A stretch of DNA of 6,086 nucleotides, taken from an uncultured Zetaproteobacteria bacterium. Lineage in GTDB: Bacteria > Pseudomonadota > Zetaproteobacteria > Mariprofundales > Mariprofundaceae. The stretch spans positions 1 to 6,086 of the forward strand of contig CAJXNE010000127.1 in the NCBI GenBank assembly GCA_913056285.1, given 5' to 3'. Numbering within the stretch: the first letter of the stretch is position 1; each line of letters opens with the position of its first letter. The position numbers and the translations under genes are program-made. The notes beneath the pieces were generated by a model. It had not been told where the DNA came from, made no database searches, and saw only the letters and a program-made list of their open reading frames with translations. Shown one piece after another: positions 1 to 6,086 of the stretch.

Positions 1-1
1 T

Positions 2-172
2 GTACAGGAAAATGGTGCGTCTGAAATCGCGGTTGGCGCGCTGGGCGAATTTGTCATGGAACAATTGCGTGATCTCGATGGCGTGGCTTATGTGCGATTT
101 GCTTCGGTGTATCGCGAATTCAAGGATGTGGATGAATTTCTGACTGCTGTGAAAACGGCAGTAGGTAAATAG
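2..172 (+). CDS. nrdR: Transcriptional repressor NrdR, C-terminal fragment (5' end outside window)
   Basis: The last 56 codons of a gene that enters from the left edge, ending at TAG 170-172. The peptide contains an ATP-cone tail of the NrdR type: a helix (IAVGALGEFVMEQLRDLD) followed by VAYVRFASVYREFKDVDEF, which closely matches the invariant end of the NrdR family. NrdR is a zinc-ribbon plus ATP-cone repressor that binds NrdR boxes upstream of ribonucleotide reductase genes in response to the ATP/dATP balance. The zinc ribbon and most of the ATP cone lie outside the window, so zinc ligands cannot be checked. Only 9 bp separate its stop from leuB, and the leuB ribosome binding site overlaps this stop codon, so the two are probably co-transcribed. 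The match to the family tail is strong despite the truncation. Confidence 0.93.
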   Translation, partial: VQENGASEIAVGALGEFVMEQLRDLDGVAYVRFASVYREFKDVDEFLTAVKTAVGK

Positions 173-177
173 GGAGA
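171..177 (+). promoter_or_regulatory. Ribosome binding site of leuB
   Basis: The purine run AGGGAGA overlaps the last two bases of the nrdR stop codon. Its GGGAG core (172-176) lies 5 nt before ATG 182, good Shine-Dalgarno spacing. The other in-frame ATG at 188 would be 11 nt away, so this site favours 182 as the start. The overlap with the nrdR stop suggests coupled translation. Confidence 0.7.
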
Positions 178-181
178 TAAT

Positions 182-1264
182 ATGGCGATGAAGATAGCAG
201 TGTTGCCGGGCGATGGCATCGGGCCGGAAATTGTCGGAGAGGCAGTGAAGGTTTTAGAGGTATTGAACCGTTCATTTGGATTGGATGCCTCCTGGCAAGA
301 GGGCACGATTGGCGGCATTGGTTATGATATTGATGGCGACCCGTATTCCGAGGCCACGCGCAAACTGGCGCATGCTTCCGATGCCGTACTGCTTGGCGCT
401 GTTGGCGGCCCCAAGTGGGAAGCGCTGGATAAACCGATGCGACCAGAAGCTGGATTGTTGGGCATTCGCGAGGATCTTGGCCTGTTTGCCAATTATCGCC
501 CGACCAAAGTCCATTCCCAGTTGCTTGATGCCTCCACGCTGAAGCCTGAAGTGATTGACGGCGTCGATATTCTGGTGGTGCGTGAACTCGTTTCCGGTGT
601 GTATTTCGGCCACCCGCGCGGCATTGAAACGGTGGACGGCGAGCGCCGCGGATTCAACACCATGGCCTATACCGAGTCTGAAGTCCGGCGCATCGGGCGC
701 ACGGCTTTTGAGGCTGCTCGTTTGCGCTCAGGCCGGGTCTGCAGTGTAGAAAAAGCCAATGTGCTGGATGTGTCCGAACTGTGGCGCAGTGTGATCATTG
801 ATTTGCATGCGTCGGAATTTTCTGATGTCGAACTCTCTCATATGTATGTCGATAACGCGGCCATGCAGTTGATCCGTAATCCGCGTCAGTTCGATGTGAT
901 TGTCACCGGCAATTTGTTCGGCGATATATTATCCGATGAAGCATCCATGCTGACCGGCTCGATTGGCATGTTGCCGTCGGCATCGATTGGTGAAACATTC
1001 GCCATGTACGAACCGATTCACGGTTCCGCGCCGGATATCGCCGGACAAAATAAAGCCAATCCGCTGGCGACGATTCTGTCGGTGGCCATGATGCTGCGTT
1101 TCTCGCTGGATCGAGCTGATCTGGCAGAAAAAGTCGAGCAGGCGGTGGATAATACGCTGGATGCAGGCATTCGCACGGTCGATCTGGCCTTTGGCGGCGA
1201 AGCTTCGGTTTCATGTTCAGCCATGGGTGATGCCGTTTGTGCGGCTCTGGAGGAGTTAGCCTGA
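182..1264 (+). CDS. leuB: 3-isopropylmalate dehydrogenase
   Basis: 360 residues, the normal length for LeuB. It is a cytoplasmic homodimer that oxidises and decarboxylates (2R,3S)-3-isopropylmalate to 2-oxoisocaproate with NAD+, in leucine biosynthesis. Visible features: N-terminal nucleotide-fold motif LPGDGIGPEI (8-17); substrate arginines R96, R106 and R134; Y141 in the RELVSGVYFG loop; catalytic K191 in EKANVL; metal-binding D224 (YVDN), D248 and D252 in the signature NLFGDILSDEASM (244-256); adenine-site EPIHGSAPDIAG (277-288), where D285 fits NAD+ rather than NADP+. Residue assignments are by analogy with the Thermus enzyme. The loop after R134 reads ELVSG where most LeuB proteins have ELTGG. 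Tartrate or isocitrate dehydrogenase relatives are less likely given the full IPMDH motif set. leuC and leuD are not adjacent in the window. The stop shares one base with the asd start (TGATG). Confidence 0.97.
   Translation: MAMKIAVLPGDGIGPEIVGEAVKVLEVLNRSFGLDASWQEGTIGGIGYDIDGDPYSEATRKLAHASDAVLLGAVGGPKWEALDKPMRPEAGLLGIREDLGLFANYRPTKVHSQLLDASTLKPEVIDGVDILVVRELVSGVYFGHPRGIETVDGERRGFNTMAYTESEVRRIGRTAFEAARLRSGRVCSVEKANVLDVSELWRSVIIDLHASEFSDVELSHMYVDNAAMQLIRNPRQFDVIVTGNLFGDILSDEASMLTGSIGMLPSASIGETFAMYEPIHGSAPDIAGQNKANPLATILSVAMMLRFSLDRADLAEKVEQAVDNTLDAGIRTVDLAFGGEASVSCSAMGDAVCAALEELA
1249..1255 (+). promoter_or_regulatory. Ribosome binding site of asd inside the end of leuB
   Basis: GGAGGAG lies 8 nt before ATG 1264 and within the last codons of leuB. 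This strong Shine-Dalgarno sequence and the TGATG overlap at 1262-1266 identify 1264 as the true start of asd. They also rule out the in-frame TTG at 1237, which lies upstream of the site. Confidence 0.8.
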
Positions 1265-2298
1265 TGAGCGAGCGTTTTATCGAGGAAAAAGACGGGTATC
1301 GTGTCGCGGTTGTCGGTGCGACCGGCGCGGTCGGTGCGACCATGCTGGAGATTCTGGCTGAACGCGATTTTCCTGTCGCCGATCTGATTCCACTGGCATC
1401 GAGCCGTAGTGCTGGTTCCATGATCGAATTCAAGGATGAGGAATATACCGTACAGGATTTGGCAACATTCGACCCGAGCGGCGTTGATATTGCGCTGTTT
1501 TCCGCTGGCGGCGGCACATCTAAGGAATATGCACCGCGTTTTGCCGCTGCGGGCTGTTATGTGGTGGATAACTCCAGCGCCTGGCGCATGGATGAAGAAA
1601 TCGCCTTGGTGGTCCCGGAAGTGAATCCGGAAGCATTGGACATGGCGCGCGACAATAAAATTATTGCCAATCCAAACTGCTCGACGATTCAAATGGTCGT
1701 GGCTTTAAAACCGCTGCACGATGCTGTGCCGATTGAACGCGTGGTGGTTTCCACCTATCAGGCTGTGAGTGGGGCGGGCGGAAAAGCCATGGACGAACTG
1801 GCCAAACAGACCGGCCAGTTACTGAACTCACAGAGTGTGGATGTGGATGTCTTTCCGGCCCGTATTGCATTTAACGTGATTCCGCATATCGATGTGTTTA
1901 TGGATGATGGCTATACCAAAGAAGAACGCAAGATGATGGATGAGACCTGCAAAATCATGGGTGCAGATATTGCAGTGACTGCAACCACGGCACGCGTACC
2001 GGTATTCTATGGTCATTCCGAATCCGTCAACATTACCTTCGACGGGCCGATGAATGCAGAAACGGCACGATCTGTGCTTGCAGGTGCTGATGGTGTGTGC
2101 GTAGTGGATGATCCGTCGAGTGAAGATTATCCGATGCCGAGCGAAGCTGCCGGCACTGATCCGGTATGGGTCGGGCGTATTCGCGATGATCATTCATGTC
2201 CGAACTCTTTGCATTTGTGGGTGGTCGCCGATAATGTACGTAAAGGTGCAGCGCTAAATGCTGTTCAAATAGCGGAAATTTTGATTCGAAAGGCATAG
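1264..2298 (+). CDS. asd: Aspartate-semialdehyde dehydrogenase
   Basis: 344 residues from ATG 1264. Asd reduces L-aspartyl-4-phosphate to aspartate 4-semialdehyde with NADPH in the cytoplasm, the branch point to lysine/diaminopimelate, threonine and methionine. Visible features: NADP-binding glycine loop GATGAVG (18-24); SAGGGTSKEYA (80-90); phosphate-binding R108 in NSSAWRMD; catalytic C139 in NPNCSTIQ; Q166 in STYQAVSGAGGKAMDEL with K174; R244 and the proton-relay H251 in RVPVFYGHSESV. All expected catalytic residues are present, so this is an active enzyme rather than a dead paralogue. It belongs to the shorter (about 340 aa) Asd/Usg-1-like branch rather than the roughly 370 aa enterobacterial form. 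In Pseudomonas, from memory, the order is asd-usg-fimV-truA; here one protein occupies that slot. The start is set by the GGAGGAG site and the one-base overlap with leuB. Confidence 0.96.
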   Translation: MSERFIEEKDGYRVAVVGATGAVGATMLEILAERDFPVADLIPLASSRSAGSMIEFKDEEYTVQDLATFDPSGVDIALFSAGGGTSKEYAPRFAAAGCYVVDNSSAWRMDEEIALVVPEVNPEALDMARDNKIIANPNCSTIQMVVALKPLHDAVPIERVVVSTYQAVSGAGGKAMDELAKQTGQLLNSQSVDVDVFPARIAFNVIPHIDVFMDDGYTKEERKMMDETCKIMGADIAVTATTARVPVFYGHSESVNITFDGPMNAETARSVLAGADGVCVVDDPSSEDYPMPSEAAGTDPVWVGRIRDDHSCPNSLHLWVVADNVRKGAALNAVQIAEILIRKA

Positions 2299-2348
2299 AA
2301 CAGGACGTCTGGCCAGGACGAAGTAGAGGCGAAGAGTCGGGATGAAAC

Positions 2349-2353
2349 GGAGG
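2349..2353 (+). promoter_or_regulatory. Ribosome binding site of the fimV-like gene
   Basis: GGAGG stands 2 nt before ATG 2356 and 5 nt before the adjoining in-frame ATG at 2359. The spacing favours the second ATG as the main initiation codon, which would make the product one residue shorter. The site is at the end of the 57-bp asd-fimV gap (2299-2355), where no convincing promoter or terminator was seen. Confidence 0.7.
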
Positions 2354-2355
2354 AA

Positions 2356-5121
2356 ATGATGTGGAATAGGGTTTGGCGTACACTGGCCTTTGCGCTGCTT
2401 GCTCCTGCGCTATTGTTGTTCGCCGGAAATATTCAGGCTGCCTCGCTGGAAAAAATTGAAGTAGCCAGCCGCCTTGGCGAACCTTTTTATGCCGAAGTTC
2501 CGCTCAAACTGGAAGCCAATGAACTGGTTTCCAAGCTGTTTGTTGAAATTGCAGCACCTTCCGACTATAAAATTTTTGAGGTCTATCGCGACCCGATCCT
2601 CAAATCGATTCGTGCTGATGTGGCCAGCGATAAACGCGGCGTGCGCGTAGAGCTGACTTCCCGCAGCAGAATCAAGTCTCCGTTTTTTAATCTCGTACTG
2701 AAAATTCGTTATGGCCGTGTATCACATTTCAAAAAGTTCCCGGTGTTTCTGGATGTGGCCAAATCGATTCAGCAGGCGGCTACCATGGCACCGCAGCCAA
2801 GTGTTGAAGCAATCAAACAACCGGCTTCACAGGCGCCGGTTCAAACAAGCCTGACTAAATCTGCCGGTCAGGTATTCATGCCCGAGCCGTCAACTACGGA
2901 TGCAGCAATCGTTAAACCGGAACCCACATACTACGAAGGCTGGGCCAGAACAGACCGTTACGGCCCTATTGTCAGAGGCGATACCCTTTCAACTGTTGCC
3001 GAGCGACTCAGAATTGATCACCGCTATACCCTTAATCAGGTCATGCAGGCTTTGTTTGAGAAAAATTCCAGCAGTTTCGATCAGGAAAATGTTAATCTGA
3101 TGAAAGCAGGTTCGCACCTGAACGTGCCGACTGCTGCCGAAATCGAAAAGCATAACAAAGCAGAATCAAAACACTTTCTTGCTGAGCAGGAGAAAATCTG
3201 GAAGAAGCTCACGCAACAACCGCGCTATGCTGCTGAAAAAGAAGCCCAGCGTACCCGTTATACGAAACGGATCAGTGTAGGTGAACATGCTGATGGCGTG
3301 GCATCAGCTCCGGAAGCGACAACAAATGGTGCAGATAAAATATCTGCCGCACAAAGCAGCCCGGAGGATCAAGCCCAAGCAGAAACAGCGGTCAGTGAGG
3401 AAAAACCAGCAGCAGTAGCAGAATCTCCGGCATCACCCACAGCCAGTCAGTCTGCTGAGATTGCTGCTGCTGTTGCGCAATCTCAGGCTGAGTCCGGTCA
3501 GGCCCTGGATGATTTACGTCAACAAAATACGTTGCTTCAGGAACAGTTGAGCAATAACCGCAAAAATATAGAAACGCTGAATCGTAACATTGAAAATGAT
3601 GCTGCCACTGCGGCCGCAACACAGGCCCATTTGGAAAAACTGGAAATCCTGATTAGCCGCTTACAATCAGAGTTAGAGAAAGTAGACCAGCAAAAGTCAT
3701 CTCCATTGGCTGCCGGATTGGACTGGATCATGTGGTTATTGATTGCTCTGGTGATCATCTTGCTCGGCATTGTCGCTATGCTGATGCGCAGAGAACCTGC
3801 TCACCCCGGCGTTGCAGTGGCTCCTTCTACGCCAGATCACTCAGCCGGGATGGAATCGGCAGAACAAAGCGAAGCGCTTGAGTCAGTTATTGAACATGAG
3901 AATGATGGTATTGAAGCGGCAGAATCTGAGACGCCGTCATTCAAAGAAACTACGACGATTGATTCTTTGCCGGTGTTTACAGATGAACTCAGTGATACGG
4001 ATACCGCAGAGCTGGAACCGTTCGATACCGATGCAAGCGCTGAACCTGATCCGGATATTGATTACATGGCCGAGGCGGATGTATATATCCGCTACGGCAT
4101 GGAAGACGAAGCCATCAAGCAATTGGATATGGCGCTGCGTTTGCAGCCCGATAACGTTGAAGCGCATATCAAGAAGGCAGAATTACTGCTGGGCAAGAGT
4201 GATCGGTCAAGCCTGGATGAAGCTGTAGCCGCAGCAACCATGACGCTTGCGCCTGTTGATCTGGATCGATTTAAAGCCTCGATTGAAAAGCTGGGGGCGG
4301 AAATCGGTCAGCATGTTGCTGAAGAACCTGAGATTCCGGAGCAAGCGGAATTTGGCGAGACTGTACAGGATACTGTACCGCTGGATGAGTCTGCTGCTGA
4401 TGATCTGGATTTCGATCTGTCTGATCTGGATGTACCGGATATCGATAGTGATAAACAACTGCATGAGCAAGATGAGGTTGATGTTTCAAATGATACGCCG
4501 GACACAACAGGCCCGCTTGATGCTGCCGCAACAGATACCTTACCTGAATTCGATGTTCTGGGTGGTGCGACTCAGGAACTGGATAACTTATTAACTGAAT
4601 TTTCGGATCAGGACATCGTAGAAACGGAATCTGACGTATCTCAGACAAATGAGAATGTTGAAGATGACCATTCCCTGGAAGAAGCAGGCTCGACCCGCCA
4701 CCTGGATCAACTGCTCAGTGAATTTGAGGATGAAGACGACATTAGTTTTGCCGATACGCAGAGTGGTTTTGATGAATCTGTGGTTGAACAGGGAAAAATC
4801 GAAGCGGATGATGCGGCATTGGTGCCCAGTGAATCCAGTGCCAATGAATCAGGTGAAATTGATATTGATCATGAAGCTACGCAGGAGTTGGATGGCTTGC
4901 TGGCGGAATTTTCCGATACTGATGAAAACCAGCTTGTCATTGGAGATGAGGGTGGTGAACTGGATCAATCACTTTTTGAGACCGCAGAAAGCGCCTTACC
5001 GCATAACGACACTGACACGATTAGCTTGGATACCGATCATGGCGCAACGCAGACATTGGGTCATCTGCTTGAAAAGTTTAACGAAGAAGAAGATGATGAT
5101 GAGGAAAACAAAAAGGGTTGA
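2356..5121 (+). CDS. fimV: FimV/HubP-family polar inner-membrane protein with LysM, TPR and repeated acidic tail
   Basis: 921 residues, numbered from the first ATG; initiation may be at 2359. Order of parts: signal peptide 1-28 (hydrophobic core 10-23, likely cleavage after IQA at 26-28); conserved FimV N-terminal domain about 30-135, ending FPVFLDV; FimV-type LysM about 203-260 (YGPIVRGDTLSTVAERLR to LNVPT), expected to bind periplasmic peptidoglycan; Ala/Gln/Glu-rich linker; coiled coil about 383-445; transmembrane helix 457-476; acidic cytoplasmic region; a TPR-like helical pair about 569-616 (YMAEADVYIRYGMEDEAIKQ), the usual FimV cytoplasmic TPR; then a tail (651-921) with 87 Asp/Glu and only 6 Lys/Arg. 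The family organises cell poles for type IV pili, twitching, flagella or chemoreceptors. Four copies of a 14-residue motif occur at 738-751, 779-792, 841-854 and 897-910. The usual FimV C-terminal domain is not recognisable. The location next to asd and truA supports the assignment; the partners of this protein are unknown. Confidence 0.9.
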   Translation: MMWNRVWRTLAFALLAPALLLFAGNIQAASLEKIEVASRLGEPFYAEVPLKLEANELVSKLFVEIAAPSDYKIFEVYRDPILKSIRADVASDKRGVRVELTSRSRIKSPFFNLVLKIRYGRVSHFKKFPVFLDVAKSIQQAATMAPQPSVEAIKQPASQAPVQTSLTKSAGQVFMPEPSTTDAAIVKPEPTYYEGWARTDRYGPIVRGDTLSTVAERLRIDHRYTLNQVMQALFEKNSSSFDQENVNLMKAGSHLNVPTAAEIEKHNKAESKHFLAEQEKIWKKLTQQPRYAAEKEAQRTRYTKRISVGEHADGVASAPEATTNGADKISAAQSSPEDQAQAETAVSEEKPAAVAESPASPTASQSAEIAAAVAQSQAESGQALDDLRQQNTLLQEQLSNNRKNIETLNRNIENDAATAAATQAHLEKLEILISRLQSELEKVDQQKSSPLAAGLDWIMWLLIALVIILLGIVAMLMRREPAHPGVAVAPSTPDHSAGMESAEQSEALESVIEHENDGIEAAESETPSFKETTTIDSLPVFTDELSDTDTAELEPFDTDASAEPDPDIDYMAEADVYIRYGMEDEAIKQLDMALRLQPDNVEAHIKKAELLLGKSDRSSLDEAVAAATMTLAPVDLDRFKASIEKLGAEIGQHVAEEPEIPEQAEFGETVQDTVPLDESAADDLDFDLSDLDVPDIDSDKQLHEQDEVDVSNDTPDTTGPLDAAATDTLPEFDVLGGATQELDNLLTEFSDQDIVETESDVSQTNENVEDDHSLEEAGSTRHLDQLLSEFEDEDDISFADTQSGFDESVVEQGKIEADDAALVPSESSANESGEIDIDHEATQELDGLLAEFSDTDENQLVIGDEGGELDQSLFETAESALPHNDTDTISLDTDHGATQTLGHLLEKFNEEEDDDEENKKG
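4567..5085 (+). repeat. Four dispersed copies of a 14-residue motif in the FimV tail
   Basis: Copies lie at 4567-4608, 4690-4731, 4876-4917 and 5044-5085. They read ATQELDNLLTEFSD, STRHLDQLLSEFED, ATQELDGLLAEFSD and ATQTLGHLLEKFNE. The shared pattern is [AS]-T-[QR]-x-L-[DG]-x-L-L-x-[EK]-F-x-[DE], which would form a short amphipathic helix with Leu, Leu-Leu and Phe on one face. Linkers of 27, 48 and 42 residues are acidic and low in structure. Copies 1 and 3 share 12 of 14 residues, yet 7 of those 12 use different codons. The likeness is therefore held at protein level and is not a fresh DNA duplication. Confidence 0.9.
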
Positions 5122-5150
5122 GTTACTCCGGCATCAGTTTCGATGTCGAT

Positions 5151-5181
5151 CATGTCGGTAACGTAACCGGCTACCGACATG
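5151..5181. repeat. Perfect 10-bp inverted repeat between fimV and the CbiQ-like gene
   Basis: CATGTCGGTA (5151-5160) and its exact reverse complement TACCGACATG (5172-5181) flank an 11-nt loop. As RNA this is a stable hairpin 29 nt after the fimV stop. It has no following T-run, so it is not a standard intrinsic terminator. Its right arm contains ATG 5179-5181, the first possible start of the next gene. It could be an mRNA processing or stability element, a translational control hairpin, or an operator; the sequence does not decide between these. Confidence 0.6.
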
Positions 5182-5934
5182 CATACGACACCACCAACGC
5201 AACGCGGCATGAGCATTCCTGAAATCTTTTTTGGCAGCTATGTTGTATCCAGACTGATGATGGGCTTCGGCCTGTTATTCCTTGCTGTTTCGGCCACCTC
5301 GCTTTGGTTTGCTTTGCTATTGGCAGTGTTTGCCGCTGTCATCGTTCGCTTGCTGGATGGAGACTGGCGCACAAGCTTCAGGTTATTGCGTTTGTTACGC
5401 TGGTTTATCATTCCCATCCTATTGCTGCATATGCTGTTTACACCCGGCCAGTTATTATTACCGGGCTTGCCCATTGGTGTGAGCCGGGAGGGTTTAATGC
5501 GAGGACTGTGGTTGAGCGTTCATCTGGCAAGCATGTATGCCATGGCCATTCTCATGTTTCGTCTGCTCAGCCAGGCTGAATGGCTGCGATTGATCATGCG
5601 CTTACCACATTCCGGAGAGCGATTAATGATTCAGGCATTCATGATGATGTCCATGAAACAACAGATGGGAACACTGCTATTGTATTTGCGCCAACAATTG
5701 CGCTTACGATATGGCTGGAAAAAATTACCGGCATTATTGATGACTGCATTCCGCCATGCTTTGGCAGATGCATCCATACATGCGCAAATACTATGGTTAC
5801 GCTGGCCACAATACCCATCCGTGCTTGCAACTGTAAGCGCTGAAAACAGCATTTCCACTGCGAATAAACGGCTGTTTTCCATCTTGTGGGCGAGTTGTGG
5901 CGGCATCAGTCTGTTATTACCATGGCTGACATGA
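5179..5934 (+). CDS. CbiQ/EcfT-like transmembrane protein (ECF transporter T-component family), divergent
   Basis: 251 residues from ATG 5179, or 241 from ATG 5209 (MSIPEIFFGS). Neither start has a clear Shine-Dalgarno sequence; an in-frame TAA at 5164 excludes starts further upstream. Hydrophobic segments lie near 23-38, 40-57, 74-88, 108-128 and 232-249, with a basic, helix-rich stretch between 136 and 210. Such a plan, with a HMLFTPGQLLLPG segment (84-96) and IGVSREGLMRGLWLSVHL (99-116), matches the CbiQ/EcfT fold, the membrane scaffold that couples paired ATPases to a substrate-binding S-component for vitamin or metal-ion uptake. The two Ala-Arg-Gly coupling motifs expected in the helical region are degenerate: LRLRYG near 174-179 and LWLRW near 205-209. 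No ATPase or S-component gene is in the window, so the substrate is unknown. The stop overlaps truA. The family call is moderate and the function open. Confidence 0.65.
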   Translation: MHTTPPTQRGMSIPEIFFGSYVVSRLMMGFGLLFLAVSATSLWFALLLAVFAAVIVRLLDGDWRTSFRLLRLLRWFIIPILLLHMLFTPGQLLLPGLPIGVSREGLMRGLWLSVHLASMYAMAILMFRLLSQAEWLRLIMRLPHSGERLMIQAFMMMSMKQQMGTLLLYLRQQLRLRYGWKKLPALLMTAFRHALADASIHAQILWLRWPQYPSVLATVSAENSISTANKRLFSILWASCGGISLLLPWLT

Positions 5935-6086
5935 AGCAACGCATTGCCATGGCACTGGAATTTGATGGTCGTCCGTTTCACGGCTGGCAACAGCAGAATA
6001 ATGCCATATCGGTACAAGCCTGTTTGCAATCGGCTTTATCGAAAATTGAAGGAGAACCGGTTTCAGCCATTGCCGCAGGGCGCACA
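5931..6086 (+). CDS. truA: tRNA pseudouridine(38-40) synthase TruA, N-terminal fragment (3' end outside window)
   Basis: The first 52 codons of a gene leaving the right edge. TruA converts uridines 38, 39 and 40 in the anticodon arm of many tRNAs to pseudouridine in the cytoplasm. The start shows the family opening IAMALEFDGRPFHGWQQQ, then VQACLQSALSKIEGEP, and the last codons give AGRT, the beginning of the GRTDxGVHA active-site motif. The catalytic Asp should be the next codon, just outside the window. ATG 5931 overlaps the preceding gene's stop as ATGA (5931-5934), a typical coupling arrangement. An in-frame ATG at 5922 (MADMKQR) is an equally possible start, since neither has a strong ribosome binding site. 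Position downstream of fimV agrees with gamma- and betaproteobacterial gene order. Confidence 0.95.
   Translation, partial: MKQRIAMALEFDGRPFHGWQQQNNAISVQACLQSALSKIEGEPVSAIAAGRT

Noticed and set aside
1237..1263. TTG start that would extend asd upstream by nine codons
   Set aside because: The extension lies within leuB and includes the ribosome binding site GGAGGAG, which is correctly placed for ATG 1264. The Asd family usually starts shortly before the GATGAVG loop.
903..1692. Two long minus-strand open frames (903-1517 and 1018-1692) across the leuB-asd junction
   Set aside because: They lie wholly opposite clear leuB and asd coding sequence, their translations show no family motif, and no ribosome binding site or operon context supports them.
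2301..2320. Direct repeat CAGGACG at 2301-2307 and 2314-2320 in the asd-fimV gap
   Set aside because: Seven bases repeated 13 bp apart could be an operator half-site pair, but this is short enough to occur by chance and no promoter elements could be placed around it.
4271..4648. Minus-strand open frame of 125 codons inside the fimV tail, rich in Pro, His and Gln
   Set aside because: Its composition is what the complement of Asp/Glu/Leu-rich codons produces. It is a shadow of the acidic fimV tail.
4649..5161. Plus-strand open frame of 170 codons in another frame of fimV, running past its stop
   Set aside because: The translation is rich in Met, Arg and Trp, as expected from shifted GAT/GAA/CTG codons, with no recognisable domain. 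The main frame has clear FimV features through to its own stop.
5151..5181. Hairpin read as an intrinsic terminator after fimV
   Set aside because: The stem is not followed by a T-run and is only moderately GC-rich. The next gene begins within or just after it, so a terminator reading is weak.

Overview
The window looks like an ordinary chromosomal housekeeping segment from a Gram-negative bacterium of the Pseudomonadota. A FimV/HubP-type polar inner-membrane protein next to asd and truA is a layout familiar from gamma- and betaproteobacteria. The moderate GC content (about 50% by eye), nrdR directly before leuB, and an ECF T-component-like gene between fimV and truA would also fit a less-sampled lineage such as Zetaproteobacteria. 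The exact lineage cannot be fixed from this sequence. No mobile elements, tRNA or rRNA genes, or CRISPR were seen.

Layout: all six genes are on the + strand and tightly packed. They are the 3' end of nrdR (2-172), leuB (182-1264), asd (1264-2298), a 57-bp gap, a long fimV-like gene (2356-5121), a 57-bp gap holding a perfect inverted repeat, a CbiQ/EcfT-like membrane protein gene (5179-5934), and the 5' end of truA (start 5922 or 5931, running off the window). leuB-asd and the CbiQ-like gene-truA overlap at their stop/start codons. This suggests one transcription unit with translational coupling, although a promoter inside it cannot be excluded. There is no gene-free stretch longer than 60 bp.

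How the genes fit together: NrdR represses ribonucleotide reductase genes. LeuB and Asd supply amino-acid precursors (leucine; lysine, threonine, methionine and diaminopimelate). FimV is predicted to span the inner membrane, with a periplasmic LysM-type domain and a cytoplasmic TPR and acidic tail that organise polar machinery. TruA modifies tRNA. The set is a conserved cluster rather than one pathway.

The least ordinary parts are three. The FimV tail carries four copies of a 14-residue motif (A/S-T-Q/R-x-L-D/G-x-L-L-x-E/K-F) in a very acidic region, in place of a recognisable FimV C-terminal domain. The T-component-like protein is isolated and its usual Ala-Arg-Gly coupling motifs are degenerate. 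A 10-bp perfect hairpin covers that gene's first ATG.
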